DNA of 64,000 bases from Hymenolepis diminuta (taxonomy: Eukaryota; Platyhelminthes; Cestoda; Cyclophyllidea; Hymenolepididae), in the NCBI GenBank assembly GCA_900708905.1, contig CAADRB010000023.1, positions 108,295-172,294 of the forward strand, in the 5' to 3' direction. The position numbers and the translations under genes were made by a program. The notes under the pieces were generated by a model. The model ran no database searches. It had not been told where the DNA came from and saw only the letters and a list, made by a program, of their open reading frames with translations. This document shows positions 26,701 through 40,206 of this stretch, in pieces; position 1 is the first letter of the stretch, and the number at the start of each line of letters is the position of its first letter.

Positions 26701-29700
26701 CTCTATAAGCTTTGTGAAGAACAGCTGACCAAGCAAGTAAGCTAATACTGTCGTTCAGGAATTAAAAAGAATGTAAGGGTAATGTTTAAGCAGTTCTCGC
26801 TTCCACAAACTATAATCTACTATTTAATCTCAAGGTTCACTATGATTTTGGTCTACGAAACATTCTCTCCGTCTTACGAACACTTGGAGCTGCCCGCCGT
26901 AGAAATCCAAATGAAAGTGAGGATCATACTGTTATGCGTGGCCTTCGGGACATGAATCTCTCCAAACTGGTGGATCAAGATGAACCACTCTTCAATTCTC
27001 TAATTGATGATCTTTTCCCTGGAACAGCACTCGAGAAGGCCTCCTACCCAGAGCTTCAGAGAGCTATTGAAAATGTTACCTCTCAGTTTAATCTCGTGAA
27101 CCATTCCGAATGGAATCTAAAAGTCATTCAGGTAAGACCTATTCAATCGTATCTTCCTTCAGATCTTAGATAAATCTAATTTATAATCCTTGCTTAATTT
27201 CAGCTGTATGAAACACAGAATGTCCGCCACGGAATGATGGTATTAGGACCTTCTGGAGCTGGTAAAACGACCTGTATCAGGACTCTCATGTCAGCTATGA
27301 CTGAGTTCTGGGAGCCACATCGTGAGATGCGAATGAATCCCAAAGCTATTACCGCTTCGGAGATGTTTGGGCGTCTAGATGTCGCAACAAATGACTGGAC
27401 AGACGGTATCTTCTCCACCCTTTGGCGTAGAACTCAGAAAAAGAAACCGACTGACCATATCTGGCTTATTTTGGATGGACCTGTTGATACTATTTGGATT
27501 GAAAACCTCAATTCTGTGTTGGATGATAATAAAACCCTCACTCTAGCTAATGGTGATCGCATTCCTATGGCTTCGAATACAAAGCTTATTTTTGAAGTTC
27601 ATAATATTGATAACGCCTCACCCGCTACTGTTTCTCGTAACGGTATGGTCTTCATGTCGAGCTCTGTCCTCGAATGGGAACCTATTTCAACGGTAGGTCT
27701 ATAATATAAATTAGTCTTAGACCTCTATCTGTTTATTTTTCAGGCTAGACTTAATAATCGACCGCATAAGGAAAAGAAAAAGCTTCACGATCTTTTTGAG
27801 AAGTCTTTTCCCCAGTGTTATCGGTTTGCTTCCCAATCTCTTTCTGCTGTGATGCCATATCTCCAAGCCTTTTTCGTGCATCAACTCTGCACAATATTGG
27901 ATGGACTATTTACAAACGAAATTCAAGTAAGAGAATAATATTAGAAACCTTTCAATTTACACACTTCTTACTTCTATAGCAGACTGTCTCGGAGAAGTGT
28001 CTTGAACGCTTTTACATTTTTGCCTTAATGTGGTCTATCGGTGCTTTACTTGAATTAGATGATCGAGCACGTTTGGAAAAGTTTATGCGAACAGAACTCG
28101 ATGAAAAACTTGATCTCCCGATTGTGGATGAATCAAAATCAGAAACCATGTTTGAGTATTTTGTTGATAATAACGGTGCATATCTATCAACTCTTTTCAT
28201 TTGCTATTATTATTGTGGAAACTAACAAATTTTCCCCCTTATAAAAGGAAATTGGACTCATTGGTCGAGCAGAGTTGAAGATTACATCTATCCGACTGAT
28301 AAAGATCCCAAATTTTCTAGTATCCTCGTTCCTAATGTGGATAATGTGCGAACGGATTATCTTATCAAACTTGTTGCGAAACAAGAAAAGGCGGTTTTGT
28401 TAACCGGCGAACAAGGAACGGCGAAAACGATCATGCTAACTAATTTCATGACCAGTTCCTCTAAGGGGATGTATACTGTTAAGTCGTTCAACTTCTCTTC
28501 AGCTACTACGCCAGGTCTGTTTCAGGTAATTTTATCATTTTCTAGTATATTTCATCGGCCTATTGTAGAGAACCATGGAAAGTTTCGTGGAAAAGAGAGT
28601 CGGTACAACTTATGGTCCTCCAGCTGGAAAGAAAATGATCGTATTTGTGGACGATATCAGCATGCCACTGATCAATGAATGGGGTGATCAGGTAGCAAAT
28701 GAAATTGTTCGGCAGACGATGGAAATGAAAGGTTTCTATAGTTTAGACAAACCTGGAGAGTTCACGAACATTGCAGACGTCCAAGTAAGCCTTTCTTTGA
28801 CAGTAGTGCAAGACTTTCATTGAAAACTGACGATATTCCATATTTTAGTTTCTTGCCGCTATGATTCATCCAGGCGGGGGTCGAAACGACATTCCAGAGC
28901 GGTTGAAACGTCAGTTTGCCTGTTTCAACTGCACTCTCCCAAGTAACAACTCTGTCGATAAAATCTTCAGCACGATTGGATTGGGACATTATTGCAAAGA
29001 AAGGGGTTTTTCAGAGGAAGTGATCAACACTATTCGAATCCTTGTTCCTGTCGTTCGAAGAATTTGGCAACAGACAAAGGCAAAGATGCTACCGACTCCC
29101 GCTAAATTTCACTATATCTTCAATCTCCGAGATCTTAGCCGAATTTGGCAGGGTATGATCTATGGAACTAGTGAAGTAAGTATAAAAAGAATATATTCGG
29201 TCGATTTCATGTCAATCGTCCAGATTGCATTTAACTAATATTCTCTGTATTTAGGTCTTCACTTCACCTGATCTGATTATAAGGTTATGCAAGCATGAAA
29301 TGACCCGTGTGATCGCTGATCGGTTTGTTGATCCATCCGACTTGACTTGGTTTGAGAATAACTTTAACCGCACTATGGAAGAAATGCTGGGTCCAGAGAT
29401 CGCCTCTTATGCTGCAAATGAAACATTTTTTGTTGATTTTATGAGGTGTGTTTGTCTGCCCAGTTTCCTCTATTCTATTTATTTTGTTAGTATTTGCCTA
29501 CAATTTAGCATTCTGACTATTTATGATTAGTGTAGATTGGTTCATGAAATATTATTTGTCAATTCAAATTTCTTATCCTGCAACAGAGAGAAAATTCTTA
29601 TTCGAAATATTGCCACCAATTGTTCATCAGTTATTATAAAAGAAAACCGCCTAAACATGTTGCATCTTGTTTTTTTTTTCAGAGATCCACCGGAAGCTAC

Positions 29701-32700
29701 GGGTGAAGAGCCTGAGGATTTCGATTTTTCTGCACCGAAGATCTACGAACCTGTAAGTGCATAAGTTATGCTAATTTAATATTAATAATCTAATGGGAAG
29801 TTAGGTCATCACTAAAATATCAATATGCATCCCCTACAGTAATATCCCGGACTATGAAGTACAAATTAGTAGAACTCTGAACTATTGAAATGACTTTTTA
29901 ATTCCTTCGTCGGGAAAACGAGATTGCTTACATAGAATAAATAATCATTGGAAATGATTGGCAGTTTGGCGGATCGCTAATGAAGCAGTGATCGGCCATT
30001 CAATCGAGACTCGGTTCCCAGATAAGAATAGTAGAGGCCGATAATCGGTAGTCTAGTTCGCTTTATCTGTGCTTTCTGCATTCCTACGAAGTGTCTGTAC
30101 TAGTTTTACAAATAAAATACTGTTATATCCATCGAATTGTCTGTTATCAGTTATTGCCACTACTCGCAGTAATCAATTTAGTTTTATCGAAGCATTGGAA
30201 TCTGGCGTTATGGGAAACTAATACCTGGTCTTTACCTTTTGATGATTGGAAATGGGTTTGGACATACGGAAATGCCTAGAAACACTAGGATCAATCTTCA
30301 TAGAGACGCCTGAAACATTGATTGTAACCGGTCTAACTGCATACCTACAGATTAAAAAGGATAATTTTTGTGTTCTATCGCTTTCCTGCATCGCAGTGAG
30401 CTGTAATTCATCAATTATGATACATTTTAGTTAATTGGTTATCAGTTTCATTGAATCATATAGAAGGGAAGTTTCAGACGGTTCCTCATGGTCAGTTACG
30501 CAGATATTGGGTAGTATTGGAGAACGTCTCAAAATTTCAGTGTTCTAGATTGGTTTATATTTATTCAATAGGTTTCCCATTTGAGCGTACTGGTTAACAG
30601 ACTCGAGCAGTTCTTGAAAGAACGAAAGGAATCAGTGCAAGGGGCACCACTAGATATTGTTTTCTTCAGAGATGCTGTAATTCATCTCGTAAAGGTGTCT
30701 CGAATAATCCGTACTCCACGTGGAAATTGCCTACTGGTAGGTGTCGGTGGCTCTGGAAAACGATCAACTACACGACTTGCTTCTTATATTGCTGGCTATG
30801 AAGATTTCAGCATTGTTCTAACGAGGTAGTATAATCCTCTTTCTCCGTCCATTTTCCAGTACAATATGAAAGTGGGTTTGAAAACTGTTCATGTTTTAAA
30901 TAGATTGTACAATGTAAACGACTTTCTTGAAGACCTTCGAGTTCTGTACCGTAAAGCAGGGCTGGATGGTAATGGTGTAACCTTCATCTTCACGGATTCA
31001 GATGTAAAAGAGGAAGCATTTCTTGAGTACATGAATAACATGCTAACCTCTGGAATGGTAAGTCTGAATGAGAGTCTGTTGAATCACATAGAGCGAATTA
31101 TTTATACATTCCATCCATTGTTTCTAAATAGGTCTCTGGACTATTCTCCCGCGAAGATATGGACGAGATCCTTAATTCCCTTATTCCAATAATGAAAAAG
31201 GAGTTTCCACGTCTTCCACCAGATAATGAAACTCTTTATGAGTACTTCCTCCAACGTATTCAAAAGAACCTTCACATCTGCCTCTGTTTCTCACCAATTG
31301 GCGAACGTTTCCGTAAATGGGCTCTCTACTTTCCTGGTCTAATTTCCGGTTGTACAATAGATTGGCTTCACAAATGGCCTAAAGATGCTCTTCTTGCTGT
31401 GGCTCAACATTATCTTGGAAACTTCAACATTGAGACATCTGCTTCAGTAAGGAAAAGCCTGATTGATATTGTTGCGGCTGTACACGATGATGTCGCTTTC
31501 AAATGTGATCAGTACTTTGAGCGCTATCGTCGTACAGTTCATGTCACCCCTAAGTCGTATATCTCCTTCCTCAGCGGATATAGTGCCATATACAGCCGGC
31601 AGCTTTCCCATATTCAGTCCCTGATAAATCGACTGTCCTCCGGGCTGCAGAAACTCGATGAAGCCCAAGAGTCTATTGCTAAACTAAGCGCTGAATTGAT
31701 TGAAAAGAGAAAGGAAATAGAAATTGCCAATGTTGAAGCTGAGGAGGTATTAGCGGATGTTTTAAAGCAAACTCAAGCTGCTGAGGAGGTGAAGGACAAA
31801 GTTCAGGTTGTGAAAGACAAATGCGAGACTATTGTAAATGGAATTTCAGAGGATAAGGCAGTAGCGGAAGAGAAGCTTGAAGCAGCTAGACCTGCTTTAG
31901 AAGAGGCTGAAGCAGCTTTAAATACTATCAAACCGGCCGATATTTCCACCGTTCGAAAGCTTGCCAAACCACCACATCTAATCATGCGTATAATGGACTG
32001 TGTGTTAATTCTCTTCCAACGTCCGCTCCTAAATTTTCTGGAAGATCCGGAACGGAGGGGATGTGTTAAACCCTCATGGCATGAATCTCTGAAGCTTTTG
32101 GCCAATACTAACTTCCTAGCTAACCTCCTAAACTTCCCCCGTGATTATATAACGGAGGAAACTATTGATTTGATGGAACCTTATTTCTTAGTTGATGATT
32201 ATAACCTGGAGACAGCAAAGAAGGTTTGCGGTAATGTCGCTGGTTTGTGCGCTTGGACTAAAGCTATGGCGAAGTTCTACTGGATTAACAGAGAAGTTAT
32301 TCCATTAAAGGATAACTTGACAAAACAAGAGATCAAATTGAATGCAGCTAAAGAAGACTTAGCCAAGGCAGAAAACACCCTACAAGAGAAGGAAAGACAA
32401 TTGGGAATTGTTCGTGCCCTCTTTGAAAGAGCGACTGCAAGAAAGAAAGAACTGGCGGATGATGCTGAATCTTGTCAAAGGCGTATTGCCACAGCGACGA
32501 CATTGATTGAAGGCCTGTCAGGTGAAAAAGTGAGATGGACTGAGGAGACTCGAACTCTGAGTGACCAAATTGTCCGACTTGTTGGAGATGTTCTGATGGC
32601 AACTGCATTCCTTTCCTATTGTGGATGTTTTAATCAGGACTTCAGAACCAGTATCATCAACTCTTGGATTAAGAGCTTGGTGAAAATGAAAGTACCGCAT

Positions 32701-35700
32701 ACGCCTAATCTTGATCTTATCAATATGCTGACGGATGATAACACAGTATGCTTAGCCCATTCTTACCGTGATATCACTGAAATTATCGGTTGTTTAAAAT
32801 ATTCTGTATTTTTATTCACGTAGATTGCTGAATGGAATCTGGAGGGCCTGCCCAATGATGATCTATCAACCCAAAATGCGATCATTGTGACTCAGGCGTC
32901 AAGATATCCGCTGTTGATTGATCCGCAGAGCCAAGGCAAGCACTGGATCACAAAACACGAGGCTGAGAATAGAATGATGGTAAGATTATTTGTTTTCCCA
33001 ATTAATAAAGAGGGTCATACTTGTTTATTTCCCATAACAGCAAAATGTTTTAAACTTTTTTTCGTCTGCTGGATAAAGAAGTCTACCAGTTGGTAGAAAA
33101 TCTTAGGGTTTGTAGAGATCGGTCAGTCAGTCCCTTCTCATCTCGCTTTCATTTGCAAAGAGACGATCATATCTAGAATTTACATACATGCATACATACT
33201 TTTGTTTTCACCCAGACAATTCAGTTGCAGTTCATTTTCAATGGGACAGTGAAAAGACTTCCTAATAGGAATCATCATCCAAATTGCCCCTTTTTTTCGC
33301 CGAACATCTGTTTAGCATCCGCCTGAAGATGCCTTAACCAACTCTTTGCGTCTGCAGATTCATCAGTACTCAATTTTCTTAAATGGTATTTCATTAGTAT
33401 TTTGGTCACTATCCCATCGTTTTTGCGAAGACTTGTCTACAGATTTAGTCTTCACTTAGTAGATAAGGTGTGGCTCAAATACTTGTTTCGATCACTCGAA
33501 GTAATTGTACTATGATTGAGAGGTGTTGGTAGTAGGTAAAACTATTCACACTCTTTAGAAGGATCAGGTGGAATCGCTTGAAATGAGTTTCAGGACCTAT
33601 ATTCTGCTATTTCCCTAAAATAATCGGCAGTGGTTTGTAGTATATGTAAGAAAACAATCCTACTTATTTGGCTTAAGCTAAAATTATCTGAGATTAATAC
33701 ATTCTGGTCAAATTAAGCGATATTTAATTAATACTATGTCAGATTCTTAAAGTTTTTCGAAAGGGAGGGTTTAACTTAGTACTAATCATAAGAATTTCAC
33801 CTCATAACGGAAGTTTTAAAAAGGCTTCTTCTATGAATAACTTTGGTAATTTTTATAACAGGTGACATCTTTCGAACATCGCTACTTCCGAACGCACCTG
33901 GAGGATGCTCTTTCCCAAGGTCGTCCACTCCTTATTGAGAATGTCAGTGTAGAACTAGATCCAGTTCTCAACGACATTCTTGACAAGAACTTCCTTAAAT
34001 CTGGCACCGGATTGAAAGTGAATGTTGGAGACAAGGAGGTGGACATTGGCAAAGGGTTTACACTCTACCTTACGACAAAGTTGCCCAATCCTGCTTACAG
34101 TCCTGAAGTGTTTGCTAGAGCATCTCTTATCGACTTCACTGTCACCTCCAAGGGTCTCGAAGATCAACTACTATCTCGGGTTATCAAGACAGAAAAAGAA
34201 GTGAGTAGATATCGCACTGAAGAATCATAAGTAATGTATGAAACCCATAACTGACAGTATTTTTTGTCTCTCTTTGTGTAATAGGAACTCGAACAAATGC
34301 GAGTAAATCTCGTTGAGCAAATGACAGCGAACAAGCGTCATATAATTGAACTTGAGGACAATCTTCTGCAGCGTTTGGCTAGTACGGAAGGCTCGCTTGT
34401 AGATGATCAGGGCTTGGTAGATGTTCTACAGACTACAAAAGAGACCTCACTCGAAGTTTCAGAACAGATTGCTTTGGCTCAAGATACCGAGACAGAAATT
34501 ACTACGGCTCGTGAGGAATACCGTCCGGTAGCTGCAAGGGGTTCTCTCCTCTACTTCCTTCTGGTTGAAGTTTCTGGCGTGAATCCAATGTACCAGACTG
34601 GTTTGAACCGATTCTTGAAACTCTTTGATGAGTCTATGGCTCTGTCGGAGAAAAGTTTGATTACACCGAGACGAATTAGCAATATTATTGAGTATATGAC
34701 CTACAGTGTATGGTCCTTTGCTGTGCGAGGTATGTTCAAACTGGACAAGACGATGACAACGCTTATGTTGGCCCTTCGAATCGATTTACAACAAAAGGCT
34801 ATACGACATGAGGAATTTATTGTCCTTATTCAAGTATGCTTAAAGATATTCGATTAAAATTTCACATATATAGCGATTTGAATTCAGCGCTGATGAAATA
34901 AAATTCTATGGCCCATATATCTAGACTAAGCGCAGGTATAGACGTAGAAAACTAAGTGTAATGGCATACTCTAACGAAAACCTCTCCTATAAGTTGAGGA
35001 AGTTTTTTACGACAAATTAAGAAATGTTACTTTTTTGTTAAAGATAAGTAGGTAATGATGAGTGAACTTCATCGAGCATTACCAGGTTGAAATATATTAG
35101 CCGGTGTCAATTAGCCGCTTCTCTTCTTCTGCTAGTCAATCAGCTCATCACCGTGGACATTAGCCATTACTTCGGGACTATGGGAATATATCTTGAAGTA
35201 TGAATTTAGAACGCAACTTAATACAACTATGGTTAAGTCAAAAGCATCTATCCTATTGAATCCTGACTTTGGATGGAGGAAGATTATTTTTTTCTATTTT
35301 TATCTGCACCTACCCTCTTCACTCTCTATTTAGACTATTTTACCGTTACCGATGCTTAGAAACTTTTCATGGTAACAAATTTCAGATATTTTACTCCGCT
35401 ATAAATAAGAGGATAGGTTAATCATTACCATAATGAAATGTGATTATCAAGCTCTAATCGCTCAGATCTGTACACTTTATCGTTATTTCTTCGTTAGAGT
35501 CAGTGATCCACTAAATTTACTTTCATTATAATTAATTTAGGGTGGATCTGCACTTGATTTGAAGATGTGTCCTCAAAAACCGAGTAAATGGATCTCGGAT
35601 CTAACGTGGTTGAACTTGGTAGCCCTTTCTAAGCTGACAGATTTCAATAACATTATCCAACAAGTCACTACGATGGAAAAACAATGGCGTCAGTGGTTCG

Positions 35701-38336
35701 ACAAGGAAGCACCAGAAGATGAGATCATTCCTTGTGGTTATGAGCATACTCTTGATGTCTTCAGACGTCTCCTACTCATCCGCGCTTGGTGTCCTGATCG
35801 AGCCCTACAACAGGCCAGAAAGTACATAATTCATACCCTCGGTCAAGCCTATATTGAAGACATTCCCGTTAACGTTAAAGAGTAAGTAAAATAACATAAG
35901 TTCATTTATTTATATATACTTAATGTGGTCGTATGCGTAGTCAGATGTCAGGAATTCGATGTCCACCAGTGCACACTCATTGAGCGGAATAGACAACCGT
36001 ATTGGTTATTTCTGGCAATTAAGCTGGGTGGTAAAATTAAGTTTCTTACCTGAGAGGATTCATGATGCTGCCCTTCTTGAGTATTAGAAACGCTTTTCAA
36101 GATGGGCTTGGGAGTCCATTTCATTCAAATATAGTTAGTACACAATGCTCCAAATTGTCCTTTAGTGGTTAGAGAGTTTACTTTTGACCATTTTAATAAT
36201 CCTAGGTTTCTAAAGCAGTGCCTTTACGCGAACAAAATTCTAGTAGAGTGCACCTTCTTGTATAATTCCCTCAAGTAATGCATATTTTATTTCCTAGAGT
36301 TTAATTTGGATGTGTTGTTTTCAGTCTATCTAATGAAGCGGATTCAAAGACACCATTGATTGGTCTACTCAGTATGGGAGCCGATCCAACACCCTTCATC
36401 GAACAAACAGCAAGAAAGTTGAGAATCAATCTGGGGATTGTCTCAATGGGTCAGGGTCAAGAGGTCTACGCCCGACGTCTACTCAAAACTGCAATTGTCG
36501 ATGGTTCTTGGGTTCTTCTACAGAATTGTCATCTTTGCATTGATTATGTTCAGGAGATTTTCGAGATGTTGTCTAGCGTAAGAGACTCTAATTCAAAGGA
36601 GGGAAATAATGGAGAAAATGAAGGAGAAGGGGCCTCTGCACAAGATTCTGCATTTGTCCACGATCGATTCAGACTTTGGATGACTACTGAGGAACATAAA
36701 AAATTCCCGATAAACTTCCTACAAATTGCACTCAAATTCACAAATGAACCTCCTGAAGGTATTAAAGCAAACCTCTCTCGTAGATACCTTGGTGTTACAC
36801 AGGATTTCTTGGAAATCTGCGTCACACATCACTGGCGCATTATGTTATACGCGTTGGCATATCTTCACTGTACTGTCCAAGAGAGACGCAAATATGGTCC
36901 ATTAGGGTGGTGCATTCCTTATGAATTCAATCAGTCAGACTTCAACGCAAGTGTGACCTTCATTCAAAATCACCTCGATAGTTTGCAGTTCAGGAAAGGT
37001 CAGAAAACTAGTGTAAGATACTGTCTACATTTTAATCAATCCTGATCTTAATGTTGTTATTAAGCTATTGACTTGTTTTAGGGAATCGACTGGAAGAGTG
37101 TTTGTTACATGATCTCAGAGATCCAGTATGGTGGTAGAGTAACAGATGACTACGATCTTCGATTACTCGAATGTCTCACCCGGAATTACTTCCAAGAAGC
37201 TATGTTCTCACCAGGTTTCAGAATGGTTGAGCACTACCCAATTCCTCTATTCAACACTGTCGGAGAATATATGGACTTCATAAAAAATAATCTCCCACAA
37301 AGAGATAGTCCAGAAGCTTTCGGTTTGCATACGAACGCAGACATCAACTACTCCACCCAAACTACTCGTTATATCCTTGAGACGATTGTCTCTATTCAGC
37401 CCAAAGATGAATCGGGAGAATCGGAAGAGACTGAAGGGACTACTCATAAAGTTGTGGAAACCCGTGAAGCTGTGGTTCATCGAATCTGCACGGAGATGTT
37501 GACCAAACTGCCACCTTCTTATGTGCCTTACCAAGTTCAAGAAAGATTAAGGGCTCTTGGAGCGTTGAAACCCATGAACATTTTCTTGAGACAAGAGGTT
37601 CAAAGAATGGACAAGGTAATCAAGATGGTGCTTGATACACTGACAGACCTTCGTTTGGCTATTGACGGTACTGTCGTAATGAATGAAGACTTGAGAGATG
37701 CGTTGGACTGCATCTATGACGCTAGAGTTCCTTCTTCTTGGACTAAGGTAAGACTATGATAATTTTTCACCCTGATGTTTGTTTTAGAATTCTTGGGATT
37801 CTTCAACCCTGGGATTCTGGTTCACTGAGCTTCTTGAAAGAAACACTCAATTCTCAACGTGGTTAGAGAGAGGAAGACCGTCGAGTTTTTGGATGACAGG
37901 ATTCTTCAATCCTCAAGGATTCTTAACAGCAATGCGTCAGGAGATTAGTCGCTCCCACGAAGGATGGTCTCTCGATTCAGCAGTGCTTTCCAGTCAGGTT
38001 ACAAAGTTCAGTGCGGACGAAATTCATGAACCTCCATCTGAGGGTGTTTATGTCTGCGGACTCTTTATAGAAGGCGCCGCGTGGGACCGCAAGGCTGGAC
38101 GATTGATTGAAGCCCGTCCGAAAATTCTCTATGAGCCTATGCCCGTGGTACATCTGTTCGCTATACAAGAGAAAAAGAAGCCAGTAGCTGAAACTAGACC
38201 ATCCTATAATTGTCCGATATATAGGAAACCTAAAAGAACAGGACTCATGTATGTGACTTCGTTGGATTTGAACTGCACGAAGAATCCAGATCATTGGATC
38301 AAGAGATCGGTGGCTCTGCTATGTGACACCAAATAA
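11780..38336 (+). CDS. DNAH5: Axonemal outer-arm dynein heavy chain (DNAH5/8 class)
   Basis: This is the force-generating ATPase of the outer dynein arm in motile cilia and flagella; in a flatworm it would act in flame cells, sperm and larval cilia. The 47 exons joined encode 4743 residues to the TAA, against about 4620 in human DNAH5. The tail (to about residue 1350) and linker come first. P-loops follow: AAA1 GPAGTGKT near residue 2057, AAA2 GPSGAGKT near 2339, AAA3 GEQGTAKT near 2667, AAA4 GVGGSGKR near 3031. The AAA1 Walker B is CFDEFNRI. Exon 31132-32745 holds the antiparallel coiled-coil stalk and microtubule-binding tip ([17 protein letters not shown]). AAA5, AAA6 and the C-terminal domain end with [16 protein letters not shown] and VALLCDTK. 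All junctions are GT-AG and in phase, with no internal stop, so the gene looks functional. The first seen exon begins after an acceptor without a clear ATG, so one or more 5' exons are missing. The symbol marks the class; the gene may be co-orthologous to DNAH5 and DNAH8. Confidence 0.97.
12890..13000 (+). repeat. Dispersed repeat in dynein intron 3
   Basis: This segment of the 983-nt intron resembles 20110-20190 in intron 16. Both have a TTTATT..GCACAT.ATAT word followed by AAAGTCTA.AAGATGTATGAAA. A weaker relative lies near 22865-22990 (GGTATTGAGGCACATAAAGTC). The family is unknown. Confidence 0.4.
14950..15100 (+). repeat. Possible tRNA-derived SINE copy in dynein intron 8
   Basis: It contains a B-box-like core in the setting GTGGGTTAGATACTCAT followed by CGGTGCACAAG, matching the common core of the copies at 35941, 52100 and 57330 (TTCGATGCCCAT..GTGCACACTC). 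The tail differs from the other copies, so this is the weakest assigned member. Confidence 0.4.
20110..20190 (+). repeat. Dispersed repeat in dynein intron 16
   Basis: Similar to 12890-13000: the shared words are TTTATTAAGGCACATTATAT and AAAGTCTATAAGATGTATGAAA. It lies in the 1019-nt intron 19753-20771. Confidence 0.4.
35941..36075 (+). repeat. tRNA-derived SINE-like copy in dynein intron 44
   Basis: The core ATTCGATGTCCACCAGTGCA followed by CACTC aligns with the reverse complement of 57180-57330. The match continues through GGAAT, TCTGGC, AAATT, TTCT.ACC, GGAT and GCCC over about 130 bases in the same order. The B-box-like TTCGATGCC suggests a tRNA-derived head. Confidence 0.6.
36938..37499 (+). 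repeat. Dynein segment duplicated at 45257-45850
   Basis: By eye, this stretch is base-for-base identical to the reverse complement of about 45270-45833. It covers the end of exon 45, the whole 69-nt intron 37013-37081 and the first two-thirds of exon 46. Outside this core the match fades within about 16 bases on each side, with 1 and 3 mismatches. Confidence 0.95.
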
Positions 38337-38383
38337 GCATTATACTTAATTAGTGATTAATGTTATGACTTACGAAGGTGTTT

Positions 38384-38389
38384 AATAAA
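38384..38389 (+). terminator. Dynein polyadenylation signal
   Basis: AATAAA lies 48 nt after the dynein stop codon. Confidence 0.6.
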
Positions 38390-40206
38390 GATCGTTAATT
38401 GATCCGAGGTACTTTATTTGAATCTAGTATGATCTATTGCTATTGAGACTCCTTGCATTCATTTGTTCATATGCTATTAGCGATAATGGATCCAAAATTC
38501 GTAACAAAACTGTTAATTAACATGCAGGTAGTAATAAGAATTTTGTGATTAGTAATTTTTTTCTAGCTGGCATTTCTATCCTAGAATGCAGCCTTTTGGT
38601 AAAATCTCATTCAGTACAAATACATGACAGAGGAACATTTTTTTCATCATCTCGGAAGAGACCTCTGTACCTAGCAAATCTCTTTAGAATGTGGTATCTG
38701 GTTAAAATTTCTTCAGTTCAAGTTTCCAATTATAAGGAGTTTTTTTCTATATAGGGTATCAGAAGTGCTTCTGTAATAATATGTTATGGGATTTTGTTGG
38801 AGTTGAGTAATATTATTTATATATTATTTGTCCATAAGAAAACTGGTAACCAGGTTAGTATGTGCCTAAGAAATCGTAATGAAATGAAAAAAGCTATCGT
38901 TTTTGTCCTTGAAACAATTAGATGATGTGCAGGTAACACTCAAAAACGCCTCAGAAACCCCATCAGCTCATAGTACCGTTTTGGACTACCGATTAAAACT
39001 GTCTCCCCGAACACAATCTCACTGGAGTATCTGTTTAATAGAGCTAATATTTACTTTACTTACTTTAATTAGATATGAAGATCAAGGTAGGTTTTCAAGG
39101 TGCCTAACTTTAAACGCAATCGATTGTTCGGTTGCCCTATATGAATCCCTCAGAGTACCTCAAAACGGCATTTCTCCTAATTTGTGATTTATTAATAAAA
39201 ATTGGTGATATTTTCATATGTGTTGTTGATTCACATTCCAGATATTTTCATGGTGATTAGCGTCCCAATAATTCACAAGGATTCAATTCACAACCCAGCT
39301 AATATTTCGAATCAAATATTGATTTCACTAAAACCCTTATCCCAATTCGACTACCTCATATATTGGTGTATTTCGAGACCGAAATTGGAGTGTAAAAGGA
39401 CGTGAATTTTCACGACAGTCAACGCACATTCTGAACATAGACACAAAATTATTTTCACAGAATAAAGAAATACCAGGTCAAAGATCATGGAATTTAATTG
39501 GATATGACTAGTCAGAAAGAAAATTTAAAAAAGAAGGTGTGATTGGCAATGCTATATACAAGCATACGATCAATTTCCAGCCATAAAATTAAAAAAATAA
39601 AACACCCTAGTCAGTTATGTAAGTTCAAGATATCATACAGTTCCAGTGCAACCAACTACCTTGAATTGGCTGGATACTATTATCTACAATTTTGTGCATG
39701 CTGAGAAGTGAATAACAGGGCTTAAAACGCTGTTAAGAAATATGAGAGTTGACTCTTGTAGTACCTCGAGTGAAATGGTTGAATTACGAACAGCTGCCTA
39801 TCAAATTCCTCTCAATGCCTGGTTTTAGTAATAGAAAATTGTTTCTCCAACTAAAACGGTTCAAAAATACCAGTGATGAGTTAGGTCTTGATTGATAAAC
39901 AGGTATCTCCTCTTGCAGCCATCCACCGCTACGTTTTAGAATCAAATAATACGAAGGCACTTAGACAACCAACTCTGTTAAATTGTAATACTATTGGGTA
40001 ACTTGTAGCATTCTATCAAACACGCCTACTAGCTCGTTTGTCTCCTCTGTTCTTTAGCCAAACTATAAGCATCAAATGCACCAGGTATGATTTAATTGAT
40101 TTACAATCCTCTAATGAATTGCATTTACATTAGCAAACTTTATAATGGAAGTAAAATGCAATATAAAGAGATAAAACAACACAATTAATGACAGAAATTT
40201 CGTGAG
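38390..40206. other. Intergenic downstream of dynein
   Basis: AT-rich DNA in which I see no gene, RNA or clear repeat. Open frames at 38545-38754 and 38903-39187 (+) have no recognisable composition or splice context. Confidence 0.5.

Larger units (their letters stand above)
11780..38336 (+). other. Exon map of the dynein gene
   Basis: Exons read from frame, family match and GT-AG: 11780-12008, 12084-12229, 12305-12482, 13466-13629, 13672-13848, 13915-14028, 14094-14201, 14368-14677, 15392-15528, 15600-16010, 16081-16296, 16371-16523, 17096-17453, 17530-17817, 18609-18872, 19571-19752, 20772-20823, 20891-21022, 21220-21479, 21554-21742, 21816-22034, 23302-23603, 23677-24117, 24226-24748, 24785-25171, 25247-25510, 26185-26460, 26542-26736, 26835-27131, 27204-27692, 27744-27926, 27980-28175, 28248-28525, 28569-28784, 28849-29175, 29255-29445, 29683-29752, 30572-30825, 30904-31057, 31132-32745, 32824-32979, 33862-34200, 34285-34833, 35541-35881, 36325-37012, 37082-37747, 37788-38336. 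Exons 16 and 17 (19571-19752 and 20772-20823) encode a Ser/Thr/Glu-rich then Arg/Ser-rich tail linker. They are supported by phase and splice signals rather than by similarity. Confidence 0.9.
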
